Shown here piece after piece: positions 51,926 to 62,929 of a DNA stretch of 64,000 bases. The stretch is taken from positions 44,038 through 108,037 of the forward strand of contig JAAVYA010000047.1 of NCBI GenBank assembly GCA_022790855.1. Reading direction: 5' to 3'. This stretch comes from Lachnospiraceae bacterium (GTDB lineage Bacteria > Bacillota > Clostridia > Lachnospirales > Lachnospiraceae). Under the pieces are notes generated by a model that did not search any database, was not told where the DNA came from, and saw nothing but the letters and a program-made list of their open reading frames with translations. Numbering within the stretch: the stretch's first letter is position 1; the number at the start of each line of letters is the position of its first letter. The translations under genes were made by a program, and so were the position numbers.

Positions 51926-52129
51926 TCTTTAAGTTAAGTAATCCGCTTTTTGGCTTATATGCTGCGGCTCTCTTGATGATATTATCAAGTGGCACTTTGC
52001 CCTCACCCAAAAGATTGAGATATGCAAACTTCCACCCTTCCTTATGCCTTCTCTGAAGATACTCCTGCTCCTTCTTCCATTCACAAATCGTAAAAAAGCG
52101 AATCTCCTTTTTTGATCTTTATCCCTCAT
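51926..52129 (-). pseudogene. Truncated, frameshifted DUF2812 protein
   Basis: MRDKDQKRRFAF is followed, after loss of one T in the run at 52092-52097, by FTICEWKKEQEYLQRRHKEG, then KFAYLNLLGEGKVPLDN and AAAYKPKSGLL. This is the start of a DUF2812 protein, the usual partner of a PadR regulator. Homology stops near 51926, so most of the protein has been lost or replaced by the A/T-rich hydrolase segment. Its start overlaps the PadR stop as in intact pairs. Confidence 0.75.
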
Positions 52130-52379
52130 ATACAACCTCCCTGACGTTTTGGCACAGCCGACGAATCCTCTTGATCTCCAACCCCAGCACCTGGTTTCCC
52201 AATTCCGTAATCTTGTAAATTTTCCTTTTGTCCTCTTCTCTGACAAATCGAATCAAGCCGTCTTTTTCCATTTTGGATAAGCTCCCGTACAAAGTCCCGG
52301 GACCGATATTGATTTCTCCCTCCGTCAGCGCCCCCACTCTTTGAACAATATGATATCCGTGAGCTTCTTCATGAAACAT
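52119..52379 (-). CDS. PadR-family regulator, probably N-terminally truncated
   Basis: The 86-aa product contains the PadR winged helix from the second helix onward: HGYHIVQRVGALTEGEINIG, PGTLYGSLSKMEKDGLIRFV and KRKIYKITELGNQVL. Intact PadR proteins have about 20 more N-terminal residues with the first helix. The region before the ATG does not encode them, so the protein may not work. With the broken DUF2812 gene it forms a decayed regulator-partner pair. Confidence 0.7.
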   Translation of the reverse strand: MFHEEAHGYHIVQRVGALTEGEINIGPGTLYGSLSKMEKDGLIRFVREEDKRKIYKITELGNQVLGLEIKRIRRLCQNVREVVYEG

Positions 52380-52464
52380 TTTCCGGAAATGGCCAAACCG
52401 CCAATCCGAGAAATGTCCGCACTCCGCCGCACCTATTTACACAATTCTATTTTTGTTTTACCTC

Positions 52465-53005
52465 TCACTCATCCACAGCATTAATCAGCACCTGCTTCCC
52501 ACAAAAGGCAAACCCGTATTTCCGAATCCTCTCCCTGGGAATCCCTTTTTCTGCCAATAGCGCCTCATAATTCTGCCGTTTAATCTGCTTTAACGCCTCG
52601 TTTGCCGTCTCCTGCAAATCCTTTTCCTTCCGGGGCAGCAGCACCTTAAATTCCAGAATGATTCCATCATCCTCCAAATTCCTTGGTTCTAACATTACGT
52701 CATATCGGCCAAATCCACTTTCGCGGTTTGAGGTCAGCACATCTTCCGGAAAGCTCGACGATCAATCCCAATACAAAACCATGGAAAAAACGTTCCGGCT
52801 CCACAGGTCCGTATTCTTCTTCCCTGTATTCCCCGCATCCAACCACCTTCAGATAACCGCTGGCCAAAAGCAAACTCCAGATTGCCGATTCATTTTCATT
52901 CAACTGGTTATAGACAATCTGTTCATCGATCTTTGCAGTCAAGACCTGATCCCTCAAAAGTCCCTCAAATTCCTGCTTGATATTCCGATTTCCTTCCCGG
53001 AGCAA
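52465..53005 (-). pseudogene. C-terminal remnant of an AAA-ATPase-like / PD-(D/E)XK nuclease family protein
   Basis: The first frame (53005 down to about 52735) reads LLREGNRNIKQEFEGLL, ESAIWSLLLASGYLKVV and FFHGFVLGLIVELSGR. It then shifts frame to VLTSNRESGFGRYDVMLEPR and IILEFKVL, the nuclease core, ending QVLINAVDE. A TAG lies just before the first residues and the N-terminal ATPase part is missing. It belongs to the same broad family as the pseudogene at 975-2562 but is a distinct copy. Confidence 0.8.
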
Positions 53006-53061
53006 TTCCCTATGCTACATAATCCTGAAAAAGCAATCGTCCACCAGCCAATAGGATTTCC

Positions 53062-53994
53062 TTATTTCCCCACAATTTCATCCGTATTAATGTACTCATA
53101 AGGAGTCTGCTGATATACATAGTAATTCAGCCAATTGGTATACAAATTATTCGCATGGGAACGCCACTGAAGCTTCGGCCGCTTATCGCAGTCATCCTTT
53201 GGATAATAATTTTTCGGCACCTCGATGGGAAGTCCTTTTTCTTTATCCCGCATATATTCATTGTGCAGCGTCACCCGGTCATACTCCGGATGCCCCATCA
53301 TGAAAATTTTCTTTCCATCGGAATCCAGCAAAAGGTATACCCCGGCCTCCTCAGATTCCGCCAGAATCGTAAGTTCCGGGCACGTTTCGATGTCTTCCTT
53401 CCGTATCATGGTGTGCCGGGAATGAGGAGCCATAAAGTAATCGTCAAATCCTCTCACCAAGGGAACCTTTCGATTCAAAACCTGGTGTTCATACACGCCG
53501 AACATTTTCTTCGGCAGCGGAACTTTTGGGATCCCATAATGATAATACAAGCCCGCCTGGGCTCCCCAGCATAGATGCATGGTGGAAGTTACGTTGGTTT
53601 TCGTCCATTCACAAATCTCCTGAAACTCCTGCCAGTAATCTACCTCTTCATATTCCAACTGTTCTACCGGAGCCCCGGTAATGATCAATCCGTCAAATTT
53701 GCGGTTTTTGACCTGGTCAAAAGAATAGTAGAATTTATTCAGATGGCTGGTGGGCGTATTTTTCGATTCATGATTCGATACCATAAGGAACGTTACATCC
53801 ACCTGGAGAGGCGTATTGGACAAAGCCCTCAGAAGCTGCAGCTCCGTCTCTTCCTTCAATGGCATCAAATTCAATATCCCTATCTCAATCGCGCGAATGT
53901 CCTGCTGCATGGCCCGCTTTTCATCCATAGCAAATATATTCTCCCTCTCCAGGATTTCCCTTGCTGGCAAATCACTTTGTGTCTTAATTGGCAT
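53062..53994 (-). CDS. metA: Homoserine O-acyltransferase MetA
   Basis: The 310-aa enzyme acylates homoserine, the first committed step to methionine. [20 protein letters not shown] is the family start; [20 protein letters not shown] follows; the Cys nucleophile is in [15 protein letters not shown], and the His/Glu pair lies in MMGHPEYD. Many Firmicutes MetA proteins use acetyl-CoA, others succinyl-CoA. No SAM or T-box leader is visible upstream; it starts 2 bp after the ligA stop codon and is presumably co-transcribed with it. Confidence 0.96.
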   Translation of the reverse strand: MPIKTQSDLPAREILERENIFAMDEKRAMQQDIRAIEIGILNLMPLKEETELQLLRALSNTPLQVDVTFLMVSNHESKNTPTSHLNKFYYSFDQVKNRKFDGLIITGAPVEQLEYEEVDYWQEFQEICEWTKTNVTSTMHLCWGAQAGLYYHYGIPKVPLPKKMFGVYEHQVLNRKVPLVRGFDDYFMAPHSRHTMIRKEDIETCPELTILAESEEAGVYLLLDSDGKKIFMMGHPEYDRVTLHNEYMRDKEKGLPIEVPKNYYPKDDCDKRPKLQWRSHANNLYTNWLNYYVYQQTPYEYINTDEIVGK

Positions 53995-53996
53995 AC

Positions 53997-56063
<2,067 letters not shown>

Positions 56064-56078
56064 TCAACGCCTAATGCG

Positions 56079-56900
56079 TCAGTGTTTTGGCATCTTTCCT
56101 GATGTTGTTGGCTTCCCCTTCACACCCCACCGGGGCTCTGATGCAGGCCGTACCGGAGTGCTGGCCGAATACTGAAGCTGTTTTTTCAATTCCGTCAGCT
56201 CCCGGGCTGAAATTTCACGATATGTACCTGGCTTTAAATCCCCCAACTTCAAATTCATAATACGAATCCTCTGAAGCGCCACCACACGATAATTAAAATA
56301 TTCACACATACGCCGAATCTGGCGGTTGATGCCTTGTGTGAGAACAATACGAAAGGTCTTAGAATCCACCTCCTCCACCAAGCACTTTCTTGTCATAACA
56401 GAAAGCTCCTTTATCGGAACTCCTTGAGCCATTCCTCTTAAAAATTCCTGAGTCAGGGGCTTGTTGACCGTAACAAGATATTCCTTTTCGTGCATATTCC
56501 CCGCCCGCATAATTTTATTTACCAGATTTCCCTGGTTTGTCATAAGAAGCAGGCCGCTGGAATCCTTATCCAGACGGCCCACCGGATAGATACGCTTGGG
56601 ATAGGAAAGATAGTCTACAATATTATTCTTCTCCCGCTTCTCTGCCGTACAAACGATTCCCACCGGCTTATGCACCAGAAGTAGAATCTCTTCCTTCTCT
56701 TTTTGTATCTCCTGTCCGCAGAAAAGCACTTGCTGTCCCGGAAGGACCCGATCGCCGACTCCTGCGGTCCTGCCGTCAATCGAAATATTCCCCAAGGCAA
56801 TCTGGCGGTCTGCTTCCCGACGGGAACAGACCCCGGACTCGCTTAAATATTTGTTAATTCGGATACCTTCCTTGTCCAATTCTAACGTTCCCCCATTCAT
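56079..56900 (-). CDS. rluF: RluF/RsuA-family 23S rRNA pseudouridine synthase
   Basis: The product of about 273 aa has an N-terminal S4 RNA-binding domain (IRINKYLSESGVCSRREADR) and a pseudouridine synthase domain with the catalytic Asp in YPVGRLDKDSSGLLLMTN. GINRQIRRMCEYFNYRVVAL is typical of RluF, which modifies 23S U2604. The C-terminus has a short basic tail. The start is uncertain: the ATG at 56900 has a close AGAGG, and a TTG at about 56855 is possible. Confidence 0.9.
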   Translation of the reverse strand: MNGGTLELDKEGIRINKYLSESGVCSRREADRQIALGNISIDGRTAGVGDRVLPGQQVLFCGQEIQKEKEEILLLVHKPVGIVCTAEKREKNNIVDYLSYPKRIYPVGRLDKDSSGLLLMTNQGNLVNKIMRAGNMHEKEYLVTVNKPLTQEFLRGMAQGVPIKELSVMTRKCLVEEVDSKTFRIVLTQGINRQIRRMCEYFNYRVVALQRIRIMNLKLGDLKPGTYREISARELTELKKQLQYSASTPVRPASEPRWGVKGKPTTSGKMPKH

Positions 56901-56940
56901 AACCTCTACGGCTGGTTTCACATTTTCTTATTTTACCATA

Positions 56941-57375
56941 TTATAAATAAGTTTTCAATTTTTGGATATTTTTTTCTTCAAAATCCATCAGTTCATTGGC
57001 CAGCTCATTGGCATAGCTGCCTGTTACTTTATTGTTATGAGCCGCTTTCATCAAATCCGTAATTCCCCTTGCGTTTCCCTGAATCATCATATCCGCCACA
57101 TGCCCGGTGCTGGTATTCAAAAGGGTATTGGCCTGGATGGAAGACCAAAGCATCGCTTTTTCCATACGGCTCCCTTCCTTAGGCCGAATGCCCTCCTGCT
57201 GCATGGTCCTGTGGATCTTCCGTTCCAACTCCCGGAAGTGATTTGCCTGACAATTCAAATCATATGCCAAATCCTCATCATATACTTTATTTAGTACCGT
57301 ATCAATGGCATTCAAAGCCATCCTTGTATTACGGCATGATTCATGCAATACGCTGATCTCTTCATTTCGAATCAT
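56941..57375 (-). CDS. Helical-bundle protein of unknown function
   Basis: The 144-aa protein is predicted by eye to be a helical bundle: EISVLHESCRNTRMALNAID, CQANHFRELERKIHRTM and AMLWSSIQANTLLNTSTGHV. It recalls ferritin-like small proteins of Clostridia but no metal-ligand pattern stands out. No signal peptide. It is single, upstream of the rluF-type gene. Confidence 0.6.
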   Translation of the reverse strand: MIRNEEISVLHESCRNTRMALNAIDTVLNKVYDEDLAYDLNCQANHFRELERKIHRTMQQEGIRPKEGSRMEKAMLWSSIQANTLLNTSTGHVADMMIQGNARGITDLMKAAHNNKVTGSYANELANELMDFEEKNIQKLKTYL

Positions 57376-57465
57376 AGAAAACCTCCTCTTTCGCCGCTGC
57401 CCGCAGCAGCCTCTTGTTTCCTATGATTCGATGAAACTACGCTTTTTATGCATAAGCAGAAAAAA

Positions 57466-57512
57466 AGAACTGCCATAAATTTTCCTCTTTTGAAAAATCT
57501 TATGACAGTTCT
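57466..57512 (-). terminator. Terminator of the SH3-domain protein gene
   Basis: AGAACTGCCATAA (57466-57478) faces TTATGACAGTTCT (57500-57512), followed by a run of T on the minus strand, 46 bp past the stop codon. Confidence 0.8.
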
Positions 57513-57557
57513 CATAAACTATTCATGCATGATCATCTGCAGATGAAACGAACCCAC

Positions 57558-58934
57558 TTAATTATTCAATAACAAATCTGTTCTGATATAGCCGGTGGTG
57601 CCGTTCCACTCTACCTTCGTCCAGCCTTCTTTATAGCTTAATACAACCGTTATCGTATCGCCAGGCGCTGCCGTTCCTACTTTCTCCGCCTCTTCATTCA
57701 TGGACTTGCGGATATTCATAGCGTTATTCAAGGTCAACGTCTTTCCTTCCGGAACATAATTTACCCCGCCATTATTCTCACTGCTCTCATTATTGTCTTC
57801 GCTCTGCTGAGGTTCTTCTCCCTCCGGAACTTCCGGCTTCTCGGTGCTGAGATATTCGCTCTTAATATATGCTTTCCCGCCGTTAAATTCAATGGCGCTC
57901 CAACCGTCCTCCGTAGTCCCCGTCCTTGTAAAGGATTGGCCGATCAACGCACTGCCCACTTTATCGGAATCTTCTCTTGCTTCTTTCCTAATATTGATAT
58001 TAGACGTTGCGTAAACAGTCTCTGACGTATTCTGCTCCGCCGCCGGCTCTTGCGGCTGGTTCTCCTCCGGCTGCTCTCCGCCTTCGGGCTCTTGCGGCTC
58101 CTCTGACTGATCTTCCTTGGGCTTCTGACTTCCTTCCTCAGGATTCTCCGTGGGCTCCTTGGGTTCTTCCGGCTGACTGCCGCTTCCATCCCGTAATGCC
58201 TGAGGAATCGTCTGGGTGATCATCGTATTCAACGCCTCGTCCGCCGTCAATGCCGCCTCATATTTCACCTGGGTATCACTGGCAAGCTTCGCCACATCCT
58301 CCTGGGCTTCAAATTCTGTAATAAATGTCTCCATCTGGCTATCCAGAGTCACTTCCCGCTTTTCCAAATTAAAGGGACTGTAAACATTGTCAATATAGTA
58401 AGCTCCGCTTTCATTCGTTCTGATATAGAAAAAGCTTAAGCCCGGAGCCGTATTCTCAACTCCTTCAAAGCGCATATCGCTGGTGACAGATACTGCGTAT
58501 TCGCCCTCTGCCAGCCCTTTCTTCGTATAGCAATGGATATTCTCATATCCCGTAGCATATTGGCTCATAATGCCGATATAATTCTTCTCCAAATCTGTAA
58601 GGGGCGTTACGAAAGCCTCTAAAGCCGCCGTATCCCCGGATGCATATGACGTATAATAATTCTGCATCAATGTATTGATCTCCGGAATCGCATCTACCGC
58701 GAACTCTTCCGGTTTATTCTCTGCTTCCTGATCTTTGTCATCCTCTTGTGGTATCTGTTCTTCTGTTCCGCTTCCTTCCTTCTGGCCTTCCTTATCCTTA
58801 TTGGCTCCTGCCACCGTTATCGCCAATACAATAACGAGGATAATCAAAATAACTCCAGCTGCTATATATCTGATATTTTTTCCGCAAAAATCTACAATCT
58901 TCTTCCTGTCAAAGTCTTGATTTTGATTCTCCAA
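57558..58934 (-). CDS. Membrane-anchored bacterial SH3-domain protein
   Basis: The 458-aa protein has one N-terminal membrane helix (YIAAGVILIILVIVLAITVA), an acidic linker, a globular domain of about 150 residues (EINTLMQNYYTSYASGDTAA, LSFFYIRTNESGAYYIDNVY), a Pro/Glu-rich linker (about residues 248-305) and two SH3_3 domains (YATSNINIRKEAREDSDKVG and LTLNNAMNIRKSMNEEAEKV). Such SH3 domains often bind peptidoglycan. It probably sits in the cell envelope facing out. The role is unknown. Confidence 0.85.
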   Translation of the reverse strand: MENQNQDFDRKKIVDFCGKNIRYIAAGVILIILVIVLAITVAGANKDKEGQKEGSGTEEQIPQEDDKDQEAENKPEEFAVDAIPEINTLMQNYYTSYASGDTAALEAFVTPLTDLEKNYIGIMSQYATGYENIHCYTKKGLAEGEYAVSVTSDMRFEGVENTAPGLSFFYIRTNESGAYYIDNVYSPFNLEKREVTLDSQMETFITEFEAQEDVAKLASDTQVKYEAALTADEALNTMITQTIPQALRDGSGSQPEEPKEPTENPEEGSQKPKEDQSEEPQEPEGGEQPEENQPQEPAAEQNTSETVYATSNINIRKEAREDSDKVGSALIGQSFTRTGTTEDGWSAIEFNGGKAYIKSEYLSTEKPEVPEGEEPQQSEDNNESSENNGGVNYVPEGKTLTLNNAMNIRKSMNEEAEKVGTAAPGDTITVVLSYKEGWTKVEWNGTTGYIRTDLLLNN

Positions 58935-59064
58935 AATAGATACCTCCTATATTCAATTGTCCATCTATAATTCTTCCGGGAACGACATATTCATTACTAT
59001 TCCCGTCCCAGCCGACAGCTTTTCATCGGCTTCTCTATATAAAATGAGTGATTATCGTTGCAAA

Positions 59065-59136
59065 TGCACCCAGAGGGAATCGAACCCCCAGCCCCAGAAC
59101 CGGAATCTGGTATTTTATCCGTTAAACTATGGGTGC
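59065..59136 (-). tRNA. tRNA-Arg (anticodon CCG)
   Basis: The 72-nt cloverleaf reads GCACCCA at the 5' acceptor and TGGGTGC at the 3' side with discriminator A. The anticodon arm is CCAGA-TTCCGGT-TCTGG, giving CCG for the CGG codon. The T arm has GGTTCGATTCC. CCA is not encoded. Confidence 0.95.
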
Positions 59137-59219
59137 CTGTCCTATATCTCTGACAGCTTGTTTAGTATAGCACACTTCTTTTCAAAAATCAAAAGGTTTT
59201 TTCTGGTTTTACAAATTTT

Positions 59220-59732
59220 TTACAATTTTACCATTTTTATGATTTCTTCCGTGATTTCTTTGGGCGTCCTGTCATCTGTTACCACCGTAACATCCGCCGC
59301 CAACTCATAGGCTGTTCGGCGCTGCTCCATAAGCCCCGAAATATAATCCACATTCATATTTCCCTCTAAAAGAGGACGGTTTTTTCCATAACGCACCCTT
59401 TCATATACGGTTTCCGCCGAAGCAGATAACAGCACGATCTGGCCCCCGTTTTTCATACTGCGGACATTTTCCTCCCGCAGCACGGCCCCGCCGCCGCAGG
59501 AAATAACGTATCCTCTCTTTTTTTCATATTCCTTAATCAGCGCTGTTTCCAGCTCCCGGAAATATGCTTCCCCATAAACAGAAAAAATTTCGCTGATCTT
59601 CATCTGCTGGCGCTTTTCTATCTCCTGGTCCAAATCTACTTCTTTTATTCCCACGGCTTTTGACAATTCCCGGGATATGGTGGTTTTTCCGGTTCCCATA
59701 AATCCGATTAAAAAAATATTTTCTTTCATCAT
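59220..59732 (-). CDS. aroK: Shikimate kinase
   Basis: The 170-aa P-loop kinase phosphorylates shikimate. Motifs are IFLIGFMGTGKTTISRELS (Walker A), VDLDQEIEKR (shikimate-binding Asp), FRELETALIKEY, VISCGGGAVLRE and RPLLEGN in the lid. The start overlaps the end of aroD by 4 bp, giving an aroD-aroK operon. Confidence 0.95.
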   Translation of the reverse strand: MMKENIFLIGFMGTGKTTISRELSKAVGIKEVDLDQEIEKRQQMKISEIFSVYGEAYFRELETALIKEYEKKRGYVISCGGGAVLREENVRSMKNGGQIVLLSASAETVYERVRYGKNRPLLEGNMNVDYISGLMEQRRTAYELAADVTVVTDDRTPKEITEEIIKMVKL

Positions 59733-60493
59733 TTCATCCACCTTTCCATCTGTTTTAATACCATGCGGGCCTCGTCATAGGAAACCTGCCCCGGTGCAGA
59801 AGTCTTTGCAAAAGCAGCAAACGTTACTTCTGAATGAAACCACTGTCCCAAAAGCCTGGAAATCACGCCGTCGTTTCCCATGGAAATAGCAATGATATGA
59901 CTCATGGGATACTTTTTTTTGACAGAAAGAATCCCCTCCATCAACCGCAGCACGTCCGGCTTATCCTGGGGCATTACCGCAAGCTTGACAAAATCCGCCC
60001 CGGAAAGATACATCTGTTCCAGCTTATTTTTGATACTATCACTATCCGGGGTCCGAGAAAAATCATGATCGGAGGCCACCACGCCCACACCTGCCTGCCG
60101 GAGGGCATGAACAGTCTCTTCCGGCGCTTTTACTTGAAAAAATTCCATATCTGCCAAATCTAAAACCCCTGTTTTTGCCGCCTGCAGATTTAATTCCAAA
60201 TAATCTTCAAGGGAAATGTCCTTCTGCCCTCCCTGCTCCCGGCTTCGGAAGGTTCCCAATAAAACCGTATGCGTCACAACCGGCGCAAGTTTCCTTAACA
60301 AAGCCGTCACCGCCTCCGGGTCCGTCCCGTCTCGATACCAGTCTATGCGCCATTCTATCATTTCCACTCCTTGATCCGCCATATCCTTTATGTTTGAGAT
60401 AATCTTCTCTTGTGTTTCCTCTACCACCGGTGCGCATAAAACAGGACGTCCCGTTCCAAAGCTGCGGCCTTTGATGCAAATCTCATGTTCCAT
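59729..60493 (-). CDS. aroD: 3-dehydroquinate dehydratase, type I
   Basis: The 254-aa TIM-barrel enzyme dehydrates 3-dehydroquinate. The N-terminus has VLCAPVVEET, then MIEWRIDWYRDG; the catalytic His is in ASDHDFSRTP and the Schiff-base Lys in DFVKLAVMPQ; ISMGNDGVISRLLGQWFHS closes the site. AGGAGG before the ATG at 60493 is clear. It is divergent from aroE-aroF. Confidence 0.96.
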   Translation of the reverse strand: MEHEICIKGRSFGTGRPVLCAPVVEETQEKIISNIKDMADQGVEMIEWRIDWYRDGTDPEAVTALLRKLAPVVTHTVLLGTFRSREQGGQKDISLEDYLELNLQAAKTGVLDLADMEFFQVKAPEETVHALRQAGVGVVASDHDFSRTPDSDSIKNKLEQMYLSGADFVKLAVMPQDKPDVLRLMEGILSVKKKYPMSHIIAISMGNDGVISRLLGQWFHSEVTFAAFAKTSAPGQVSYDEARMVLKQMERWMK

Positions 60494-60645
60494 ATGTTTT
60501 CCTCCTGAATCCTTTTTATGGAATACGTGCCTTCTTAACTCATTTTCAATCCGCCTGTCCATTACATGCACAAGCCTGTCTGAATTCTTACGCCACCATT
60601 ACTGCTCACACCCAATGTCAATTAGTTAAGGAAACGAGATGCACA

Positions 60646-60706
60646 GCCAGGGAACAGGGGAGCGAAGCAGACCATTTGCGACTGTTTCGCTCTCCTGTTC
60701 CCTGGC
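60646..60706. other. Strong unexplained hairpin in the aroD-aroE gap
   Basis: Twenty-five-base arms (60646-60670 and 60682-60706; 23 complementary positions, outer part GCCAGGGAACAGG) enclose an 11-base loop in the 405-bp gap between divergent genes. It is not placed to end either gene and has no T run. Confidence 0.65.
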
Positions 60707-60789
60707 GTCACTTTCAGAAACGCTTCATTCACTCCTGTGAACAATAACACGTCTCCATCATACTGCATAAATTGTCCATATTCAAGACA

Positions 60790-60818
60790 TTGACATATTT
60801 TTTAGAATCCTTTAAGAT
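60790..60818 (+). promoter_or_regulatory. aroE-aroF promoter
   Basis: TTGACA (60790-60795), 17 bases and TAAGAT (60813-60818) lie 80 bp upstream of aroE. A small hairpin (TACCAGG at 60841 with CCTGGTA) is in the leader. Confidence 0.6.
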
Positions 60819-60898
60819 AATTTGTGTTACAAAAAGCAAATACCAGGAAGCTTCACAAATACTCCCTGGTATCCCTCTACTTTTATTCAGGTGATGCT

Positions 60899-61780
60899 AT
60901 GAATTATGAAATTACGGGAAGCACCGGGCTCACGGCCTTGTTAGGCAGCCCGGTAGCCCACAGCATTTCTCCGCAAATGCATAATGAAGCTTTCCGCCAG
61001 TTGGGACTGGACTATGTGTATTTGGCATTTGATATCACTCCCGGCCAACTGAAGGAAACCTTTCTCGGTTTAAAGGCCCTTAACATTCGGGGATTCAACC
61101 TGACAATGCCCTTAAAGACCGAGATCATCTCCTACCTGGACGGCCTTACTCCTGCCGCCCGCCTGGCAGGAGCGGTAAATACCGTCTACCGCCAGGATTC
61201 CTGCTACATTGGACATACCACGGACGGCATCGGCTATATGCGTTCCATCTCCGATGCCGGGCATCAGATCATCGGAAAAAAAATGACTTTGCTGGGAGCG
61301 GGAGGCGCCGCTACGGCTATTTGTGTCCAGGCGGCTTTGGACGGTGTGGCAGCCATTGATATGTTCAGACGGAAAAATACCGCTTTTGGAAAAACAGCAG
61401 AGTTCTGCGAAAAGGTTTCCGCTGAAACAAGCTGTCCCATCCGGCTTTTTGACCTGGCCGATACCCATCAATTGTCCTGCAGCATTGCGGAAAGCGCTGT
61501 TTTGACCAATGCTACCAATGTGGGCATGGCTCCGGATTCCCAACGCAGCCTGCTTCCGGACGTTTCCTTTTTACACCCCAATCTTTTGGTATCGGATATC
61601 ATATACAATCCCCGTCAGACACTTCTGATGAGACAGGCCCAGGAGGCAGGCTGCAAATGCATAAACGGATTATATATGCTCTTATTCCAAGGCGCAGCAG
61701 CTTTCCGCTGTTGGACCGGACAGGACATGCCGGTGGAAGTGATCCGAAAAAAATATTTTACAGATGAAAGGACGAACTGA
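60899..61780 (+). CDS. aroE: Shikimate dehydrogenase
   Basis: The 293-aa NADPH enzyme reduces 3-dehydroshikimate. The N-terminal substrate domain has LLGSPVAHSISPQMHNEAF and FNLTMPLKTEII with the catalytic Lys. The nucleotide domain begins LLGAGGAATAICVQAAL and the C-terminus has GLYMLLFQGAAAFRCWTG. The ATG at 60899 follows CAGGTGATG. It is followed at once by the DAHP synthase gene. Confidence 0.95.
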   Translation: MNYEITGSTGLTALLGSPVAHSISPQMHNEAFRQLGLDYVYLAFDITPGQLKETFLGLKALNIRGFNLTMPLKTEIISYLDGLTPAARLAGAVNTVYRQDSCYIGHTTDGIGYMRSISDAGHQIIGKKMTLLGAGGAATAICVQAALDGVAAIDMFRRKNTAFGKTAEFCEKVSAETSCPIRLFDLADTHQLSCSIAESAVLTNATNVGMAPDSQRSLLPDVSFLHPNLLVSDIIYNPRQTLLMRQAQEAGCKCINGLYMLLFQGAAAFRCWTGQDMPVEVIRKKYFTDERTN

Positions 61781-61781
61781 T

Positions 61782-62813
61782 ATGAGCTTTACATTTATCA
61801 AAGAACTGCCCTCCCCTGAGGAAATCAAAAACCAATATCCCCTCTCCGCCTCGGCGGCGGCATCAAAAAAGGAACGGGACCAGCAAATCCGCAACATTAT
61901 CACCGGCCAGGACGACCGGTTTCTTGTTATCATCGGCCCCTGCTCCGCAGATAACGAGGAGGCGGTCTGCGATTATATCAGCCGGCTGGCGAGAGTACAG
62001 GAAAAAGTAACGGACCGCCTGCTGATCATTCCCCGTATCTATACCAACAAACCCCGGACCACTGGAGAAGGTTACAAGGGCATCGCCCATCAGCCGGATC
62101 CGGAAAAAAAGCCGGATCTTTTGGCAGGACTGGTTGCTATGCGTAAAATGCATATGCGGTCCATTGAAGAATTTTCCCTTCCCGCTGCAGATGAGATGCT
62201 TTATCCGGAAAACTGGGGGTATGTGGAGGATCTTTTGTCTTATGTGGCCATCGGCGCCCGTTCTGTGGAGGATCAGCACCACCGTCTGACCGTCAGTGGT
62301 TTTGATGTTCCGGCCGGAATGAAAAACCCCACCAGCGGCGACTATTCCGTTATGTTGAATTCCGTCTACGCAGCCCAGCATCCCCACCATTTTATTTATC
62401 GGGGCTACGAAGTGGAGACTACCGGAAATGAGCTTACCCATGTGGTTCTCAGGGGCGCCGTAAACAAGCGCGGCGTCTGCATCCCCAATTACCACTACGA
62501 GGACCTGGTACGGCTGATTGAGATGTACGATAAAATGGATTTAAAATATCCTGCCGCTATTGTGGATTCTAACCATTCCAATTCCAACAAACAGTATGAA
62601 GAGCAAGTCCGTATAGTAAAGGAAGTTATGCATAACCGCCAACTCTCCTCCAGCATCCATCAGATCGTCAAGGGCGTTATGATAGAAAGCTACATTGAGC
62701 CCGGCTGTCAAAGCGTACATGAACATACCTATGGAAAATCCATCACCGACCCCTGTCTTGGATGGGAGGAATCCGAAAAATTAATTTATGCAATTGCAGA
62801 AATGAACCGTTAA
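61782..62813 (+). CDS. aroF: 3-deoxy-7-phosphoheptulonate synthase, type I (AroAI-alpha)
   Basis: The 343-aa enzyme condenses PEP and erythrose-4-phosphate to start aromatic synthesis. Motifs are IIGPCSADNEEAVCDYISRL, PRTTGEGYKGIAHQPD (substrate-binding KPRTS/T loop), SVEDQHHRLTVSGFDVPAGM with the metal His, HVVLRG and DSNHSNSNKQ. It is of the E. coli AroFGH type, usually feedback inhibited by aromatic amino acids. It starts 1 bp after the aroE stop. Confidence 0.95.
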   Translation: MSFTFIKELPSPEEIKNQYPLSASAAASKKERDQQIRNIITGQDDRFLVIIGPCSADNEEAVCDYISRLARVQEKVTDRLLIIPRIYTNKPRTTGEGYKGIAHQPDPEKKPDLLAGLVAMRKMHMRSIEEFSLPAADEMLYPENWGYVEDLLSYVAIGARSVEDQHHRLTVSGFDVPAGMKNPTSGDYSVMLNSVYAAQHPHHFIYRGYEVETTGNELTHVVLRGAVNKRGVCIPNYHYEDLVRLIEMYDKMDLKYPAAIVDSNHSNSNKQYEEQVRIVKEVMHNRQLSSSIHQIVKGVMIESYIEPGCQSVHEHTYGKSITDPCLGWEESEKLIYAIAEMNR

Positions 62814-62823
62814 TGCAAAACAA

Positions 62824-62875
62824 AAGCCATTTTCAAATACAAATTCCATGTATCTGAAAATGGCTTTTATATGAA
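62824..62875. terminator. Bidirectional terminator after aroF
   Basis: AAAAGCCATTTTCA and TGAAAATGGCTTTT form a hairpin with T runs in both directions between convergent aroF and xerD. A second hairpin, AGTACGCCAT with ATGGCGTACT (about 62885-62927), precedes the xerD stop and serves the minus strand. Confidence 0.8.
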
Positions 62876-62929
62876 ATGCTGCCAGTACGCCATTCGGCCA
62901 GTAATCATACTAGCCGGATGGCGTACTAA

